From Bryobacterales bacterium (GTDB taxonomy: Bacteria > Acidobacteriota > Terriglobia > Bryobacterales > Bryobacteraceae), in the NCBI GenBank assembly GCA_003157745.1, contig PMKM01000058.1:1-34453 (forward strand): a DNA stretch of 34,453 nt. The letters run 5' to 3'. Below, one piece after another: positions 9,801-17,546 of the stretch. The notes under the pieces were generated by a model. It was not told the DNA's origin, ran no database searches, and was given only the letters and a program-made list of their open reading frames with translations. Positions within the stretch are counted from its first letter, which is position 1, and the number at the start of each line of letters is the position of its first letter. A program made the translations under genes and the position numbers.

Positions 9801-10016
9801 AGTATGATCCGGGCGGGCGAGCGCCGCCTGCGGCCCATCATGATGACGGCGCTCGCCACCGTTGCCGGCATGCTTCCGCTGGCTTTCGCCGTCGGCGCCG
9901 GCTCTCAAATGCTGCAACCTCTGGCGATCGCCGTAATCGGCGGGATTCTCGCCTCGATGATTCTATCTCTGGTAGTGACACCGGCCGTTCGCTTCTATGT
10001 TGGCGGCCGGAGCTGA
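6885..10016 (+). CDS. RND multidrug efflux permease (HAE-1-like)
   Basis: Proton-driven inner-membrane pump of the AcrB/MexB superfamily, 1043 residues, full length. TM1 is followed by the conserved PVAVFPNTDFPRIVV. TM4 carries GLVIDDAIVVVEN, whose two Asp residues form the proton relay, as in AcrB. TM10 has VGIVAKNGILLLD, whose Lys is the third relay residue. These point to the hydrophobe/amphiphile (HAE) class rather than the heavy-metal (CzcA/CusA) class. Two large periplasmic loops lie between TM1-2 and TM7-8. The GTG/ATG choice is settled by the ATGA overlap with the adaptor. The substrate is unknown. A beta-propeller gene follows after 20 bases. Confidence 0.94.
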   Translation: MSDLSTVPAGTAQEAPHWTARHAKPIVFVILTLVAVGIYLTVSIPVAVFPNTDFPRIVVGADVGVYPIDQMLVTVTQPLEESLNTVPGLDHVTSITSRGSAEIDLFFDWSVDMNQTLQLVDAALARAQPALPANAKVTANRLTFAAFPILGYSLTSERIPQTALWELANYTLKPRLNRAAGVSSVVVQGGQVPEFQVQPDPAKLIETGVTIPNILDAISRSNMIDSPGLIETNHQLVLTLMSGQARNLGDIANIVIKTTPAGAAVHIGDVATVGNSVMPVYTVVTANSKPSVLLNVYRQPASNTVDVANAVHEEIASLKKDLPPGVEISPFYDQSELVIESINSVRDAILLGLILASLIMVLFLRDWGTSLVAGLVIPATIGVTFVAMRIMGQSFNLMTLGGLAAAVGLVIDDAIVVVENIVMHRDSGQSRAEAIRSAIREIRVPLVGSTITPIVVFLPLISITGVTGVFFRALAITVGTALLTSLALALTWTPALSQYFLRNRRSAGAEERETVPAWLMRVYERTLRFTLAHPLVLALSTVLLIGGAWLCYRHTGSDLLPAMDEGGFIVDYIMPPGSSLKETNRVISHVERILRETPDVATTARRTGLQLGLAAVTEANQGDISVKLKPMAPFWSRLFGRASANERTRPGDAVIADVRAKITDAEPVLDVEFPQLLQDMIGDLTSAPQPVVIKLFSEDADLLRHWAPVEASAIKKLPGVVDVEDGIENTTSGTAVTFNIDPVIAARAGFTPQDVELDASAMLQGEPAATPVVLNARSYTIRVQFPPSARKTLDSMQKTLIVSGTGKTATIGSLATLTETPGQTEIVRENLQRAVNVTARFEGIDLGDGMAAVQKAVAASNLPPGIRVEYGGQFAEQQKSFRDLVFVLALAIVLVFMVLLFEFGEFGAPVAVLSSALLSTCGVFLALLITQTTFNLASFMGLIMVVGIVAKNGILLLDADQKFRAAGVAPEESMIRAGERRLRPIMMTALATVAGMLPLAFAVGAGSQMLQPLAIAVIGGILASMILSLVVTPAVRFYVGGRS

Positions 10017-10036
10017 ATCGAAAGGAGCACTTACTC

Positions 10037-11044
10037 ATGACAAAACGGCTTTTGACGGCGGCTCTGGCCATCGCGGGCTTGGCTTTCGCCGCGGAAGGTT
10101 TCAAGGTCGTCTCTAAGATCAAGATCGGCGGCACGGGCGGTTGGGACTACGTGGCGGCCGATCCGGACGCTAATCGCATTTACGCTTCGCACGGAACACA
10201 GGTGGAAGTTGTAGATGCTCAGTCTGGAAAGGTGATCGGTCAGATTACGCAGTTGCACGGGGTACACGGCATTGCCGTCGCGCCGGAATTCGGCAAGGGG
10301 TTCATCACGAATGGACAGTCCAACAGCGTAACCATCTTCGATCTGAAGACGCTGGCCAAGGTGGGCGAGCCGCAGGCGGGTCAGGGTCCCGACTCAGTCT
10401 GCTTCGAACCAAAGACGAAGCGCATCTTCACATTCAACGGCCATTCGAGCGACTCGACCGCGATAGATCCGAAAACCAATGAAGCGATTAAGAGTCTCCC
10501 GCTGAGCGGAAAACCCGAGGAGTGCGCAGCCGACGGGACCGGTAAGATCTATGTCAATCTCGAGGACTCGAACGAGATCGTCGAAATCGACGCCGCTAAG
10601 CCGGCCGTGCTGCGCCGTGCATCGCTCGCCCCCTGCGAATCGCCCTCCGGGCTCGCCATCGACATTAAGAACAGGAAGCTCTTTTCCGCATGCGGCAACA
10701 AGGTGATGGCGGTGACCGATATCCCATCGCTGAAAGTGGTCGCGACAACGCCGATCGGCGCGGGCACCGATGGCGCCGGATTCGATTCCGGGCTCGGTCT
10801 CGCCTTCAGCTCGAATGGAGGCGATGGGACACTAAGTATCGTGAAAGAAGTGAATGGCAAGTACCAGACCGTGGATACTGTGACGACGGAACGCGGCGCG
10901 CGGACGATGACGGTTGATTCCAGAAATCACCGGGTGTACCTGCTGGCCGCCGAATACGGCCCGGCGCCCGAGGCGCAGCCGGGACAAAGAGTCCGTCCCC
11001 CGATTCTGCCGGACACTTTCCACATTCTGGTGGTCGGTAAGTAG
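10037..11044 (+). CDS. Secreted YVTN/NHL-type beta-propeller protein
   Basis: Periplasmic or exported protein of 335 residues. It has a signal peptide (MTKRLLTAALAIAGLAFA, cut near residue 18-20) followed by repeating blades of about 42 residues with motifs such as NRIYASHGTQVEVVD, NSVTIFDLKT and TNEAIKSLPL. This is the pattern of YVTN/cytochrome d1-like propellers. The ATG at 10037 has AAAGGAG at 10021-10027. It lies 20 bases after the RND pump and before a strong hairpin, so it looks like the fourth gene of the efflux operon. No catalytic residues are visible; a binding or scaffold role in the periplasm is an inference. Such propellers are widespread in acidobacteria but not a standard part of RND pumps. 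Confidence 0.85.
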   Translation: MTKRLLTAALAIAGLAFAAEGFKVVSKIKIGGTGGWDYVAADPDANRIYASHGTQVEVVDAQSGKVIGQITQLHGVHGIAVAPEFGKGFITNGQSNSVTIFDLKTLAKVGEPQAGQGPDSVCFEPKTKRIFTFNGHSSDSTAIDPKTNEAIKSLPLSGKPEECAADGTGKIYVNLEDSNEIVEIDAAKPAVLRRASLAPCESPSGLAIDIKNRKLFSACGNKVMAVTDIPSLKVVATTPIGAGTDGAGFDSGLGLAFSSNGGDGTLSIVKEVNGKYQTVDTVTTERGARTMTVDSRNHRVYLLAAEYGPAPEAQPGQRVRPPILPDTFHILVVGK

Positions 11045-11087
11045 GCGCGTTCCTACTAATTCCCACACAGAGCGACTGAAGACAGAG

Positions 11088-11122
11088 TGCGGGGGCCCGT
11101 CAGCAGCCGGCTGGCCCCCGCA
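11088..11122. terminator. Hairpin between convergent efflux operon and OmpA-like gene
   Basis: TGCGGGGGCC (11088-11097) pairs perfectly with GGCCCCCGCA (11113-11122) across a 15-base loop. It lies between the stop of the propeller gene (11044) and the stop of the minus-strand OmpA gene (11139), so it can serve both. It lacks a clear U-run on either side. Confidence 0.6.
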
Positions 11123-11138
11123 TGGCGTTCTCCTACGA

Positions 11139-12848
11139 TTAACGGGCTGATGCGATGGGCGCGCCCATCTGGGTGCCAATCACATCGCCAGAGATCACGA
11201 TCTCCACCCGGCGATTCAACTGCCGGCCCGCCGCGGTGTCATTGGAAGCGATCGGCTGAGTCTTGCCGAAGCCCTTCGACGTAACTGAACCGGACGCCAT
11301 TCCTTGCTCCGTCAGGTAATCGCGGACTGCCCCGCCGCGCTGTTCGGAGAGCTGTTGATTGTAGTCGTCGCCACCGACGCTATCCGTATGGCCTTCCACA
11401 GCCAGGGAGAGACCAGGATGACCGGAAACGATGCCAGCGACCTTGGCCAGTTTCTCGCGCGCCAGAGGCCGCAGCGAGTACTTGGCGGTGTCGAAAAGAA
11501 CGTCCGACATATTCACGATCAAACCGCGCGCCGTGTCCCGGGTCTGAAGAATTGCGTTGAACTGCGCCAGTAGCTGGGTTCGCAGTTCGGCCTTCTCGGC
11601 CTCTGCCTGCGCTTTCTCCCTGGCGGCGCGGTCGAGCTCCGCTTGCGTACCGGCGCGCTCGGCGTCGTTCTCGAGTTTCAAGCGGTTCGCTTCGGTCTGG
11701 GCGGCAGCCGTTTTGGCATCGTTTTCGTTCTTCAGACGATCGGCTTCGGTCTGCGCGGCGGCCAACTGCGCCGCGCTGGCAAGCCTGGCACGTTCCGCGT
11801 CATTTTGCGCGGCGTTCATCTTGGCAGCGTTTTCCTGTGCCAGACGATCGGCCTCGGTCTGCGCGGCAGCCTGCGCCGCCGCGGCGTTTTGCGATATGCG
11901 CTCTGTATCGGCCTGTGCCGCCACGAGTCCGCTGTTGGCACGCGCTTCACGATCCGACGAGTCCTGGCGTTCGTTGGTCAGCCGTTCTTCATCGATCTTC
12001 TTTACGGTGATGATGCGGGCATCCTCGGCCATCTGAACAGCCTCGCGCGCTACTGTGCCGATGGGCTTCCTTCCAGCCTTACCGGTCAGATAGCCTTCGG
12101 CATTCTCGAGACCGATGACGGCTTTTTGGAAGGTCTCAGGGGCATATCGCTCGGCGCCGGTCCAACGTGCGATCCGGACGGCATTGCGAGCCTCGTAAAG
12201 TTCCAAGGGGGCCTTCGAATCCCGTCCGAAGGGCCTGATCTCGGCCGGGTTGACGTTCACGATGTACTGGCCCCTTTGCAAGAGCTCGTACTTCGCGTCG
12301 ACCTGTTCAATCGTCCCGGTCGTGTCTGTCCTGACGAAGTTTTCCATGACCACGACATCGCTCGGTTGAGTTACGGCGAAATAGGGCTCCGCAGTTACGA
12401 TCAACGCGAACGACTGTAACTCAGTGGTAGCATCCAACTTAGTCTTGTCTCCATCGAGTAGCACCTCGCCGACGTTAGTAGCGCGACCCTCCGGGGTGAT
12501 GGCCCACATGACGTAGGTCAGGTACTCGGGACCGAACGTGGTGGCAGGCGCCAACCTCTCCATGCGCGCGTCGATCTTGATTACGCCTTGCTTGCTCTCC
12601 ACCTTGGCCTCGCCGCGAGCGTCCGGCAAGAGCGCCGTACCGTGCAGTCCGATCTCGGTGGATCCGCTGCGATGATTGTAGTTAATGGCCTTCGTGGTCC
12701 GGTCTACGACTGTGATACGGTAGACTGGCGTCGAGCCAGCAGCGATCCCGGCCTCAATTTGAATAGACTGCTGAACTGGGCTTGGAGCCTGCGGCGGCTG
12801 GGCCGCTACGAGTCCGCATACCATCAGAAACGTGCCGATGATCTTCAT
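11139..12848 (-). CDS. OmpA-family protein with long coiled coil
   Basis: Envelope protein of 569 residues. A signal peptide (MKIIGTFLMVCGLVAAQ) precedes an N-terminal domain of unknown type (about 25-250), then a long Ala/Glu-rich coiled coil (about 280-425) with a repeated AQTEADRL-type unit. The C-terminal OmpA domain (about 440-555) has VLFDTAKYSLRP, GHTDSVGGDDYN and NRRVEIVISG. D489 and R504 match the residues that bind diaminopimelate in OmpA-type domains, so the protein likely links the outer envelope to peptidoglycan. No lipobox and no obvious beta-barrel are seen. The ATG at 12848 is used because it begins the signal peptide; the 21 upstream residues do not fit. A GAGGAC-type site precedes it. 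Confidence 0.9.
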   Translation of the reverse strand: MKIIGTFLMVCGLVAAQPPQAPSPVQQSIQIEAGIAAGSTPVYRITVVDRTTKAINYNHRSGSTEIGLHGTALLPDARGEAKVESKQGVIKIDARMERLAPATTFGPEYLTYVMWAITPEGRATNVGEVLLDGDKTKLDATTELQSFALIVTAEPYFAVTQPSDVVVMENFVRTDTTGTIEQVDAKYELLQRGQYIVNVNPAEIRPFGRDSKAPLELYEARNAVRIARWTGAERYAPETFQKAVIGLENAEGYLTGKAGRKPIGTVAREAVQMAEDARIITVKKIDEERLTNERQDSSDREARANSGLVAAQADTERISQNAAAAQAAAQTEADRLAQENAAKMNAAQNDAERARLASAAQLAAAQTEADRLKNENDAKTAAAQTEANRLKLENDAERAGTQAELDRAAREKAQAEAEKAELRTQLLAQFNAILQTRDTARGLIVNMSDVLFDTAKYSLRPLAREKLAKVAGIVSGHPGLSLAVEGHTDSVGGDDYNQQLSEQRGGAVRDYLTEQGMASGSVTSKGFGKTQPIASNDTAAGRQLNRRVEIVISGDVIGTQMGAPIASAR

Positions 12849-13250
12849 GTTGTAGTTGTCCTCATGTTCTTTTCCGTTTGCCTGGCGCTCTCGCGCCGAA
12901 TACTCACTCAAAAGAGCGATCCGGGCAGCCGCCGAACGATTAGGTGAGGGCCAAACCGGCTACGATCACCAAGTTCATGCTGCCCCTTCTGTCGCAGTAT
13001 GTGGTCGCGACTCGTGCTTGTAGTGCACGGCGGGCGCCATCCCTACCCACCTGTCGGCGACAACGCCGTAACCGTGCAGGCTAAGGAGTTGTGCGGGCAC
13101 TCCAGACGCTGTGCCAAGCTGGAAGGGCGCTGCCGGACACAGCACGTGCAGATCCTGTCACGCAGAATGCAGGTTCTGCTGCAAGAGTGATCGAAGCCAG
13201 TCGATTGGGCCTGACAGGCCGGACGTACCAATCGAGCTTATCGAGTTGGC
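12849..13250. other. Non-coding stretch between OmpA-like and PEP-CTERM genes
   Basis: About 400 bases with the OmpA-like promoter region at its left end and the PEP-CTERM gene terminator at its right end. Short open frames exist on both strands but have no start signal or recognisable protein. A GCAGAA/TTCTGC dyad lies near 13160-13182. Confidence 0.5.
13201..13235 (-). terminator. Nested hairpin after the PEP-CTERM gene
   Basis: TCGATTGG (13201-13208) pairs with CCAATCGA (13228-13235), with an inner GGCCT-GAC-AGGCC stem at 13208-13220. It lies 16 bases after the stop of the minus-strand gene ending at 13251. No T-run follows, so it could be a Rho-dependent or RNA-stabilising structure. Confidence 0.4.
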
Positions 13251-14132
13251 CTAAAGTGGATTGCTCCGCACCTTCCGGAGCAATAAGAGGCATGTTCCAA
13301 GGCTCGCGCCAAACAGCGTAAACGTCCCGGGCTCGGGAACCGCGCCGCCGCCGCCGCTGCCGCCGCTGAAGCCGAGGCTGCCGAAATCGGAGCGGCCGGA
13401 ACCGAAGTCCTGGAGGGCGGCGTTATCGGATATTTCATTGCCGCTCAGCGTCACCGCGCCGTTTAGCGCGATGGCCCTACCGCTCAGAATGTCCGCGGCG
13501 GCATTCATGGAGACGCTTTGATCCGCGAGGATGTTCCCCGCGAAAGAAGTGCCCGCACCCAGAGTCGCGGAGGTGCCGACTTGCCAATACACGCTGCTCT
13601 GCGGACCGCCATTGATGACGTCAACGGCGGCGCCGACGGCGGTAGTCAGCGTGGTTCCTATCTGGAAAACGAAAAACCCGGTCGGGTCGCTCGAGAAATC
13701 GAGAATGACTGTCCCTGTCAACTGAGCCGACGTGTCAAAGTGATAGACGCCCGGCACGAGTACGATGTATCCGGCTGAACCGAGGACGTCGCCCGAATAG
13801 TTATAGTCGAACGGCAAGCCGGCTAGCGTGTTGTACGCGGTGAGGGCAGCACTCTGAGCCTGCTGCGCGACCGCGTCGGTGGTGTGTATGGCCCCGCCAG
13901 TCACCGTGCCCGGCGGGAGGAAGCCCGTGATCGAGGTTCCCGGATAGAGACCCAGGCTTCCGTAGACGGAGCTCGTGCCGACACTGGTCACCGTCGTGTC
14001 ACCCAGCACCGCGAAGGTTTGCGCCGTACCCAATATGGTCCCGGCAAACCCTGGGACGGGGCCGCAAAGAAACACGGCGAAGGGGACAATCAGGACGATT
14101 CTGGCCGCATATTTCCGTACCACGTCTTTCAT
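13251..14132 (-). CDS. DUF3494/ice-binding-like protein with PEP-CTERM signal
   Basis: Exported 293-residue protein. After a signal peptide (to about residue 30, GPVPGFA) comes a domain with GTAQTFAVLGDTTVTSVGTS, GGAIHTTDAVA, LVPGVYHFDTSAQLTGT and VYWQVGTSATLGAGTSFAGN. This is the pattern of the DUF3494 ice-binding-like beta-solenoid (about 31-235). A Gly/Ser linker leads to VPEPGTFTLFG (from residue 265), a hydrophobic segment and RKVR, the PEP-CTERM signal cut by exosortases during export to the surface or matrix. GGGGAGGA precedes the ATG at 14132; the longer frame to 14306 lacks a start signal. No exosortase gene is in the window. The domain need not bind ice in this host; adhesion is an alternative. 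Confidence 0.88.
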   Translation of the reverse strand: MKDVVRKYAARIVLIVPFAVFLCGPVPGFAGTILGTAQTFAVLGDTTVTSVGTSSVYGSLGLYPGTSITGFLPPGTVTGGAIHTTDAVAQQAQSAALTAYNTLAGLPFDYNYSGDVLGSAGYIVLVPGVYHFDTSAQLTGTVILDFSSDPTGFFVFQIGTTLTTAVGAAVDVINGGPQSSVYWQVGTSATLGAGTSFAGNILADQSVSMNAAADILSGRAIALNGAVTLSGNEISDNAALQDFGSGRSDFGSLGFSGGSGGGGAVPEPGTFTLFGASLGTCLLLLRKVRSNPL

Positions 14133-14469
14133 GGCGTTCCTCCCCTGCATCTGTTTACCTCGGCAACGCGAAGTGGCCACGCTATTCAAGTAAAGCATAG
14201 CCCAAATCCAAGGCGCGTGCGCGAGCCATGGCCCGAGACTTGTCAATCGTAGACTCAGCTTCTTCTTCGGAACCTCATAGCATGTTTGGGACCATAGTGG
14301 ATCCATCGAGAAACAAGCCAGATAATCGAGGCGTATCCGCCCGCAGATGCGGTTTTTGCCGCCGATTGAGCAAGAATCGCGGTATGGCGAGCGCGTTCGA
14401 GAGCGGAATCCCCTTGCTCAATAGCATCGGGAGCGAAGTGGCCTGCGGTGCCTCGTCCGTCGAGCCGTC
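14133..14469. other. Non-coding stretch with possible IS remnant
   Basis: About 340 bases with the PEP-CTERM gene promoter at the left. Near 14405-14428 the bases GAATCCCCTTGCTC-AAT-AGCATC resemble 518-545 of the frameshifted transposase at the window start (IPLLNSI versus IPLLDSI). This may be a decayed IS end; the match is short and could be chance. No gene is supported here. Confidence 0.35.
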
Positions 14470-16776
14470 TTATCGGGCGACACGCGCCGCCAGACCAGCG
14501 GGTTGAGCGCGATCCGCCGTGTTCTGGGTCAGCCGCATCTCCGCCAGCGACAACAGGAAAGCGAGCATCGATTCCGCACCCTGGTTTTCGTTGCTCCGGT
14601 CAGGGTGCAAACCGTCGCGGCAACCGCCCGTCTGCGCGGCGTAGAGTTCCAGGCCGAGATCGTTCCAACCGAGAAACCAGTCGAACGCGCATTGCGCCTG
14701 TTCGTACCACCACGGGTCGGCCGTGACGCGGTACGCTTCCAGGCAAGCCGAGACCGTGCTCTGCGCCTCGATGGGTTGCTGGTCGAAGTCCGCGCGCGCG
14801 CCATCGCGTCGATAGAATCCGTTGCTGCCAATCGGCCGCAGTTTGCCATGTTGTGAGGTCTGTACTTCAACCAGCCAGCGCAATGCCCGTATGCCTCGCT
14901 CGTATACGCTCTTTTGTCCGGTGGCGCGTCCGGTGACAATCAGAGCGTGAGCCAGCTTCGCATTGTCATAAGTCAACCCCTCTTCGAACCAGGTCCAGTC
15001 CGGCTGGGCTACTATGTCGAAGATCGATACCAGTCGCGCGGTGAGATCTTTCCGCACCTCGATGGCCTGGCGGTCCCCTTTCATCCGTCGCAGGAACTCG
15101 TGAATGCCGATCAGGCTGAATGCCCAGGCCCGCGGCGAAGTGAACTCGAGCACGGCCGGCAGCGCCTGCGCGAAGAGTTCTTCAGCCATCATTTGAAAAC
15201 TCCAATGCGGCGAGCGCCCCACCGCGGTGCCCAGCGCCCAAATCGCGCGGCCATGGGAATCCTCGGACCCCTGTTCATCCAGCCAGCGGCGATCGGCACT
15301 GAGAAAATTGTGAAAACGGGATACTCCCGGATTGAAGGCTTGTTTCAGGAACGCGGCATAGGTTGTGGCCAGCGCCCGGACGCGTTTGGGAGTCTCTTCC
15401 AACTGGCCGAGCAACACGGCCAGAATGAGTGCACGGGCATTGTCGTCCGTGCAGTAGCCCTCGGAACGATTCGTCTCGGTGAGTGTGGCGTGCTGGAAAA
15501 TGCCGATCGAATCGGTCATCTGGTAGAGATGCCCCAGGTTCAACACCGGCGACTCGTGCGGCCGATGGCCAACCTCTCTCGCGGCGACCAGTTCGCAGGG
15601 CGCCGCGTCGGCCTGACCCCGTGCCGCCTCAAAGGAGCGCATGTATAGCCGCGCAGTGTTCTTCCACACCATTTCGCGCCCCAACTTGTACGCGTTATCG
15701 CTCATGGCGTTTCTGCGCGCTTCGTCGCGCAACAGCCCACTCACCTCGCGCGCAATCGCTTTCGGGTCCGCGAATGGCACCAGCACGCCGCGCTGGTCGC
15801 GCAATAATTCGGCGGCGTGCCAATACGGCGTCGAGATCACGGCTTTGCCCGCGCCAAAAGCATAAGCTAAGGTTCCCGATGTGATCTGGCCTTCGTCGAG
15901 GTAAGGAGTAATGTATAAGTCCGCCGCTCCAATGAACTCGGTCAGTTCTTGTAACTCTACGAAGCGGTTGTGGAAGATGACATTGGGTTCGACATTGTTG
16001 TTCCTGACGATGGCCTCGAGGCCGAGGCGGTAGGCCTCGCCCCGGGTGCGCAGTTCGTTAGGGTGCGTGGCGCCGAGCAGAATATAGACGACGTCGGGAA
16101 ACTCCGCCACTACGTCGGGGAGAGCATTGAGCACATGTTCAATCCCCTTATTTGGCGAAAGCAGCCCGAACGTCAGCAAAACCCTCCTACCGGTCACTCC
16201 GAACTGGTCCTTGTAATGATCGGGGGCGAAGAAGGGCACGTCGGGAATACCGTGCGGGATAAGATCGATCTTAGTGAGCGGTACCTGGTAAATCTCCTGC
16301 AGGATCGCTTGTCCCCGCTCCGTCATGACGACCAGCCGGGTGGAGCGCGCGACCAATTCCTGCATCACGCGACGCTGGTCGGCGTTCGGTGTGCGAAGAA
16401 CGGTGTGCAGCGTGGTGACGACGGGAGCTATCAACGCCCGCAGTAGCGCCAGTAGATGGCTGCCGGCGGGGCCGCCGAAGATTCCGAACTCGTGTTGGAC
16501 CGAGACGGCGTCCACCTCGCTCGAGTTCAGGAAGTCGGCGGCGCGCCGGTACGATGCCACATCCTGCTCCTCAATCTCGAAGCGAACCACGTCCGGATAG
16601 TGGTAGCATCCCTCGACATCGTTGACGGGCACGGCGAAGCACCGGCTGTCGGGATGGCGCTCCGCCACGGCTCCTAGCAGGTCGGACGTAAAGGTGGCAA
16701 TGCCGCACTTGCGCGGCAAGTAGTCGCCGAGAAACGCGATAGTTTGAACGCTGGAAGCTCTTTTCACGACTGGCAC
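14470..16776 (-). CDS. GT4-type glycosyltransferase fused to helical toroid-like domain
   Basis: Large two-part protein. The first about 400 residues are a GT-B fold glycosyltransferase of family GT4: an N-terminal CGIATFTSDL loop, VQHEFGIFGG, then the nucleotide-sugar half with LLTFGLLSPNKGIEHVLNAL and GQITSGTLAYAFGAGKAVIS. The remaining about 350 residues (from near DSIGIFQHATLTETNR-SEG) are helix-rich with CTDDNARALI and several W-containing repeats, as in alpha/alpha-toroid glycosidase-like domains. The reaction is likely transfer of a hexose to a cell-surface glycan or mannoside, but the sugar is unknown. The start is uncertain: TTG at 16806, GTG at 16776 or GTG at 16767; I use 16776 because AGGA precedes it. 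It follows the DksA-like gene in the same direction. Confidence 0.85.
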   Translation of the reverse strand: MPVVKRASSVQTIAFLGDYLPRKCGIATFTSDLLGAVAERHPDSRCFAVPVNDVEGCYHYPDVVRFEIEEQDVASYRRAADFLNSSEVDAVSVQHEFGIFGGPAGSHLLALLRALIAPVVTTLHTVLRTPNADQRRVMQELVARSTRLVVMTERGQAILQEIYQVPLTKIDLIPHGIPDVPFFAPDHYKDQFGVTGRRVLLTFGLLSPNKGIEHVLNALPDVVAEFPDVVYILLGATHPNELRTRGEAYRLGLEAIVRNNNVEPNVIFHNRFVELQELTEFIGAADLYITPYLDEGQITSGTLAYAFGAGKAVISTPYWHAAELLRDQRGVLVPFADPKAIAREVSGLLRDEARRNAMSDNAYKLGREMVWKNTARLYMRSFEAARGQADAAPCELVAAREVGHRPHESPVLNLGHLYQMTDSIGIFQHATLTETNRSEGYCTDDNARALILAVLLGQLEETPKRVRALATTYAAFLKQAFNPGVSRFHNFLSADRRWLDEQGSEDSHGRAIWALGTAVGRSPHWSFQMMAEELFAQALPAVLEFTSPRAWAFSLIGIHEFLRRMKGDRQAIEVRKDLTARLVSIFDIVAQPDWTWFEEGLTYDNAKLAHALIVTGRATGQKSVYERGIRALRWLVEVQTSQHGKLRPIGSNGFYRRDGARADFDQQPIEAQSTVSACLEAYRVTADPWWYEQAQCAFDWFLGWNDLGLELYAAQTGGCRDGLHPDRSNENQGAESMLAFLLSLAEMRLTQNTADRAQPAGLAARVAR

Positions 16777-16865
16777 CCACTTGGTCCTATTTCCGATCAG
16801 TAGCAATGCCCGGCGACTTATCTAAAGGCGACAAGCGCGCGACGGGCGAGATGCAAAAGGCTCGC

Positions 16866-17255
16866 TCACGCGGCGTGACTGAGCGAATCGGTAAGCGACT
16901 CCGCCCGGTTCTGCCGGTCACGATCGGCGACCTCCTGGCAACGGATACACCGCGCCGCCCATGGCACGGCGGCGAGGCGCTTCGGGCCGATCGCCGATTC
17001 GCAGTCGACACAGGATCCGAAGCTGCCTTCGCGAATCCGCTGCAAGGCGGCTTTCACCTCGCGCAGCAGGCTGGAGTCGCGGTCGACGTTTCGAATCGCC
17101 AGATCCCGCTCCGACGCATACTGAATCTCGTCCATCTGGTCCGCGCTCTTCTGGATCTCGATGCCGTCCCGCTGTCGCAGCACCCAGGCTAGTTCGGCCG
17201 CTTTCCGTTCGAGGACAGCTCCGACGCCGTCGATCTCAGTAGCTGGAATCTTCAT
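16866..17255 (-). CDS. DksA/TraR-type zinc-finger protein
   Basis: Cytosolic 129-residue protein of the DksA/TraR family, which bind RNA polymerase through the secondary channel or act as related zinc proteins. A coiled-coil N-terminal half is followed by a C4 finger: C82 and C85 in GSCVDC, and C103 and C106 in CIRCQE. It has the usual IGPKRLAAVPWA between the pairs. The family's acidic DxxDxA tip is only partly recognisable here, so polymerase modulation is less certain than zinc binding. GAAAGGCGG lies before the ATG at 17255. It is upstream of the GT4 gene, about 90 bases apart, and may be co-transcribed with it. Confidence 0.9.
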   Translation of the reverse strand: MKIPATEIDGVGAVLERKAAELAWVLRQRDGIEIQKSADQMDEIQYASERDLAIRNVDRDSSLLREVKAALQRIREGSFGSCVDCESAIGPKRLAAVPWAARCIRCQEVADRDRQNRAESLTDSLSHAA

Positions 17256-17546
17256 GATGGCCGCCTTTCGTGCGTTGACTTGCTTACCATCCCTTGCACG
17301 GGATGGCCCACAACGGAACTCCTGTCACTGGAAGGCGGATGCAGGCAGGCGAGCGTGGCGTTTGGCAAGAACGCCTGAGCCGGCATGCAAAGGTTGCACA
17401 TGGGGTGCGGACTTTGCCGGGCTGCGCCTGTTCGGTCAGGTCAAATGAAGTAGAGGGATCGGCCACTTGGGCCGGAAAAGAGCCCGCGGGCGGCGTGGTC
17501 ACGAACGTGCCCTCATCGGCTCCAGAACGGACCCTAAAGGAGAGTT
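17256..17546. other. Divergent intergenic region, DksA-like / phospholipase-like
   Basis: About 290 bases between divergent genes. Both promoters must lie here. No reliable promoter boxes or small gene could be read. Confidence 0.45.

Noticed and set aside
12999-13190. Short plus-strand open frame between OmpA-like and PEP-CTERM genes
   Set aside because: No ribosome site, no recognisable protein, Cys/Arg-rich as expected from chance in this base composition.
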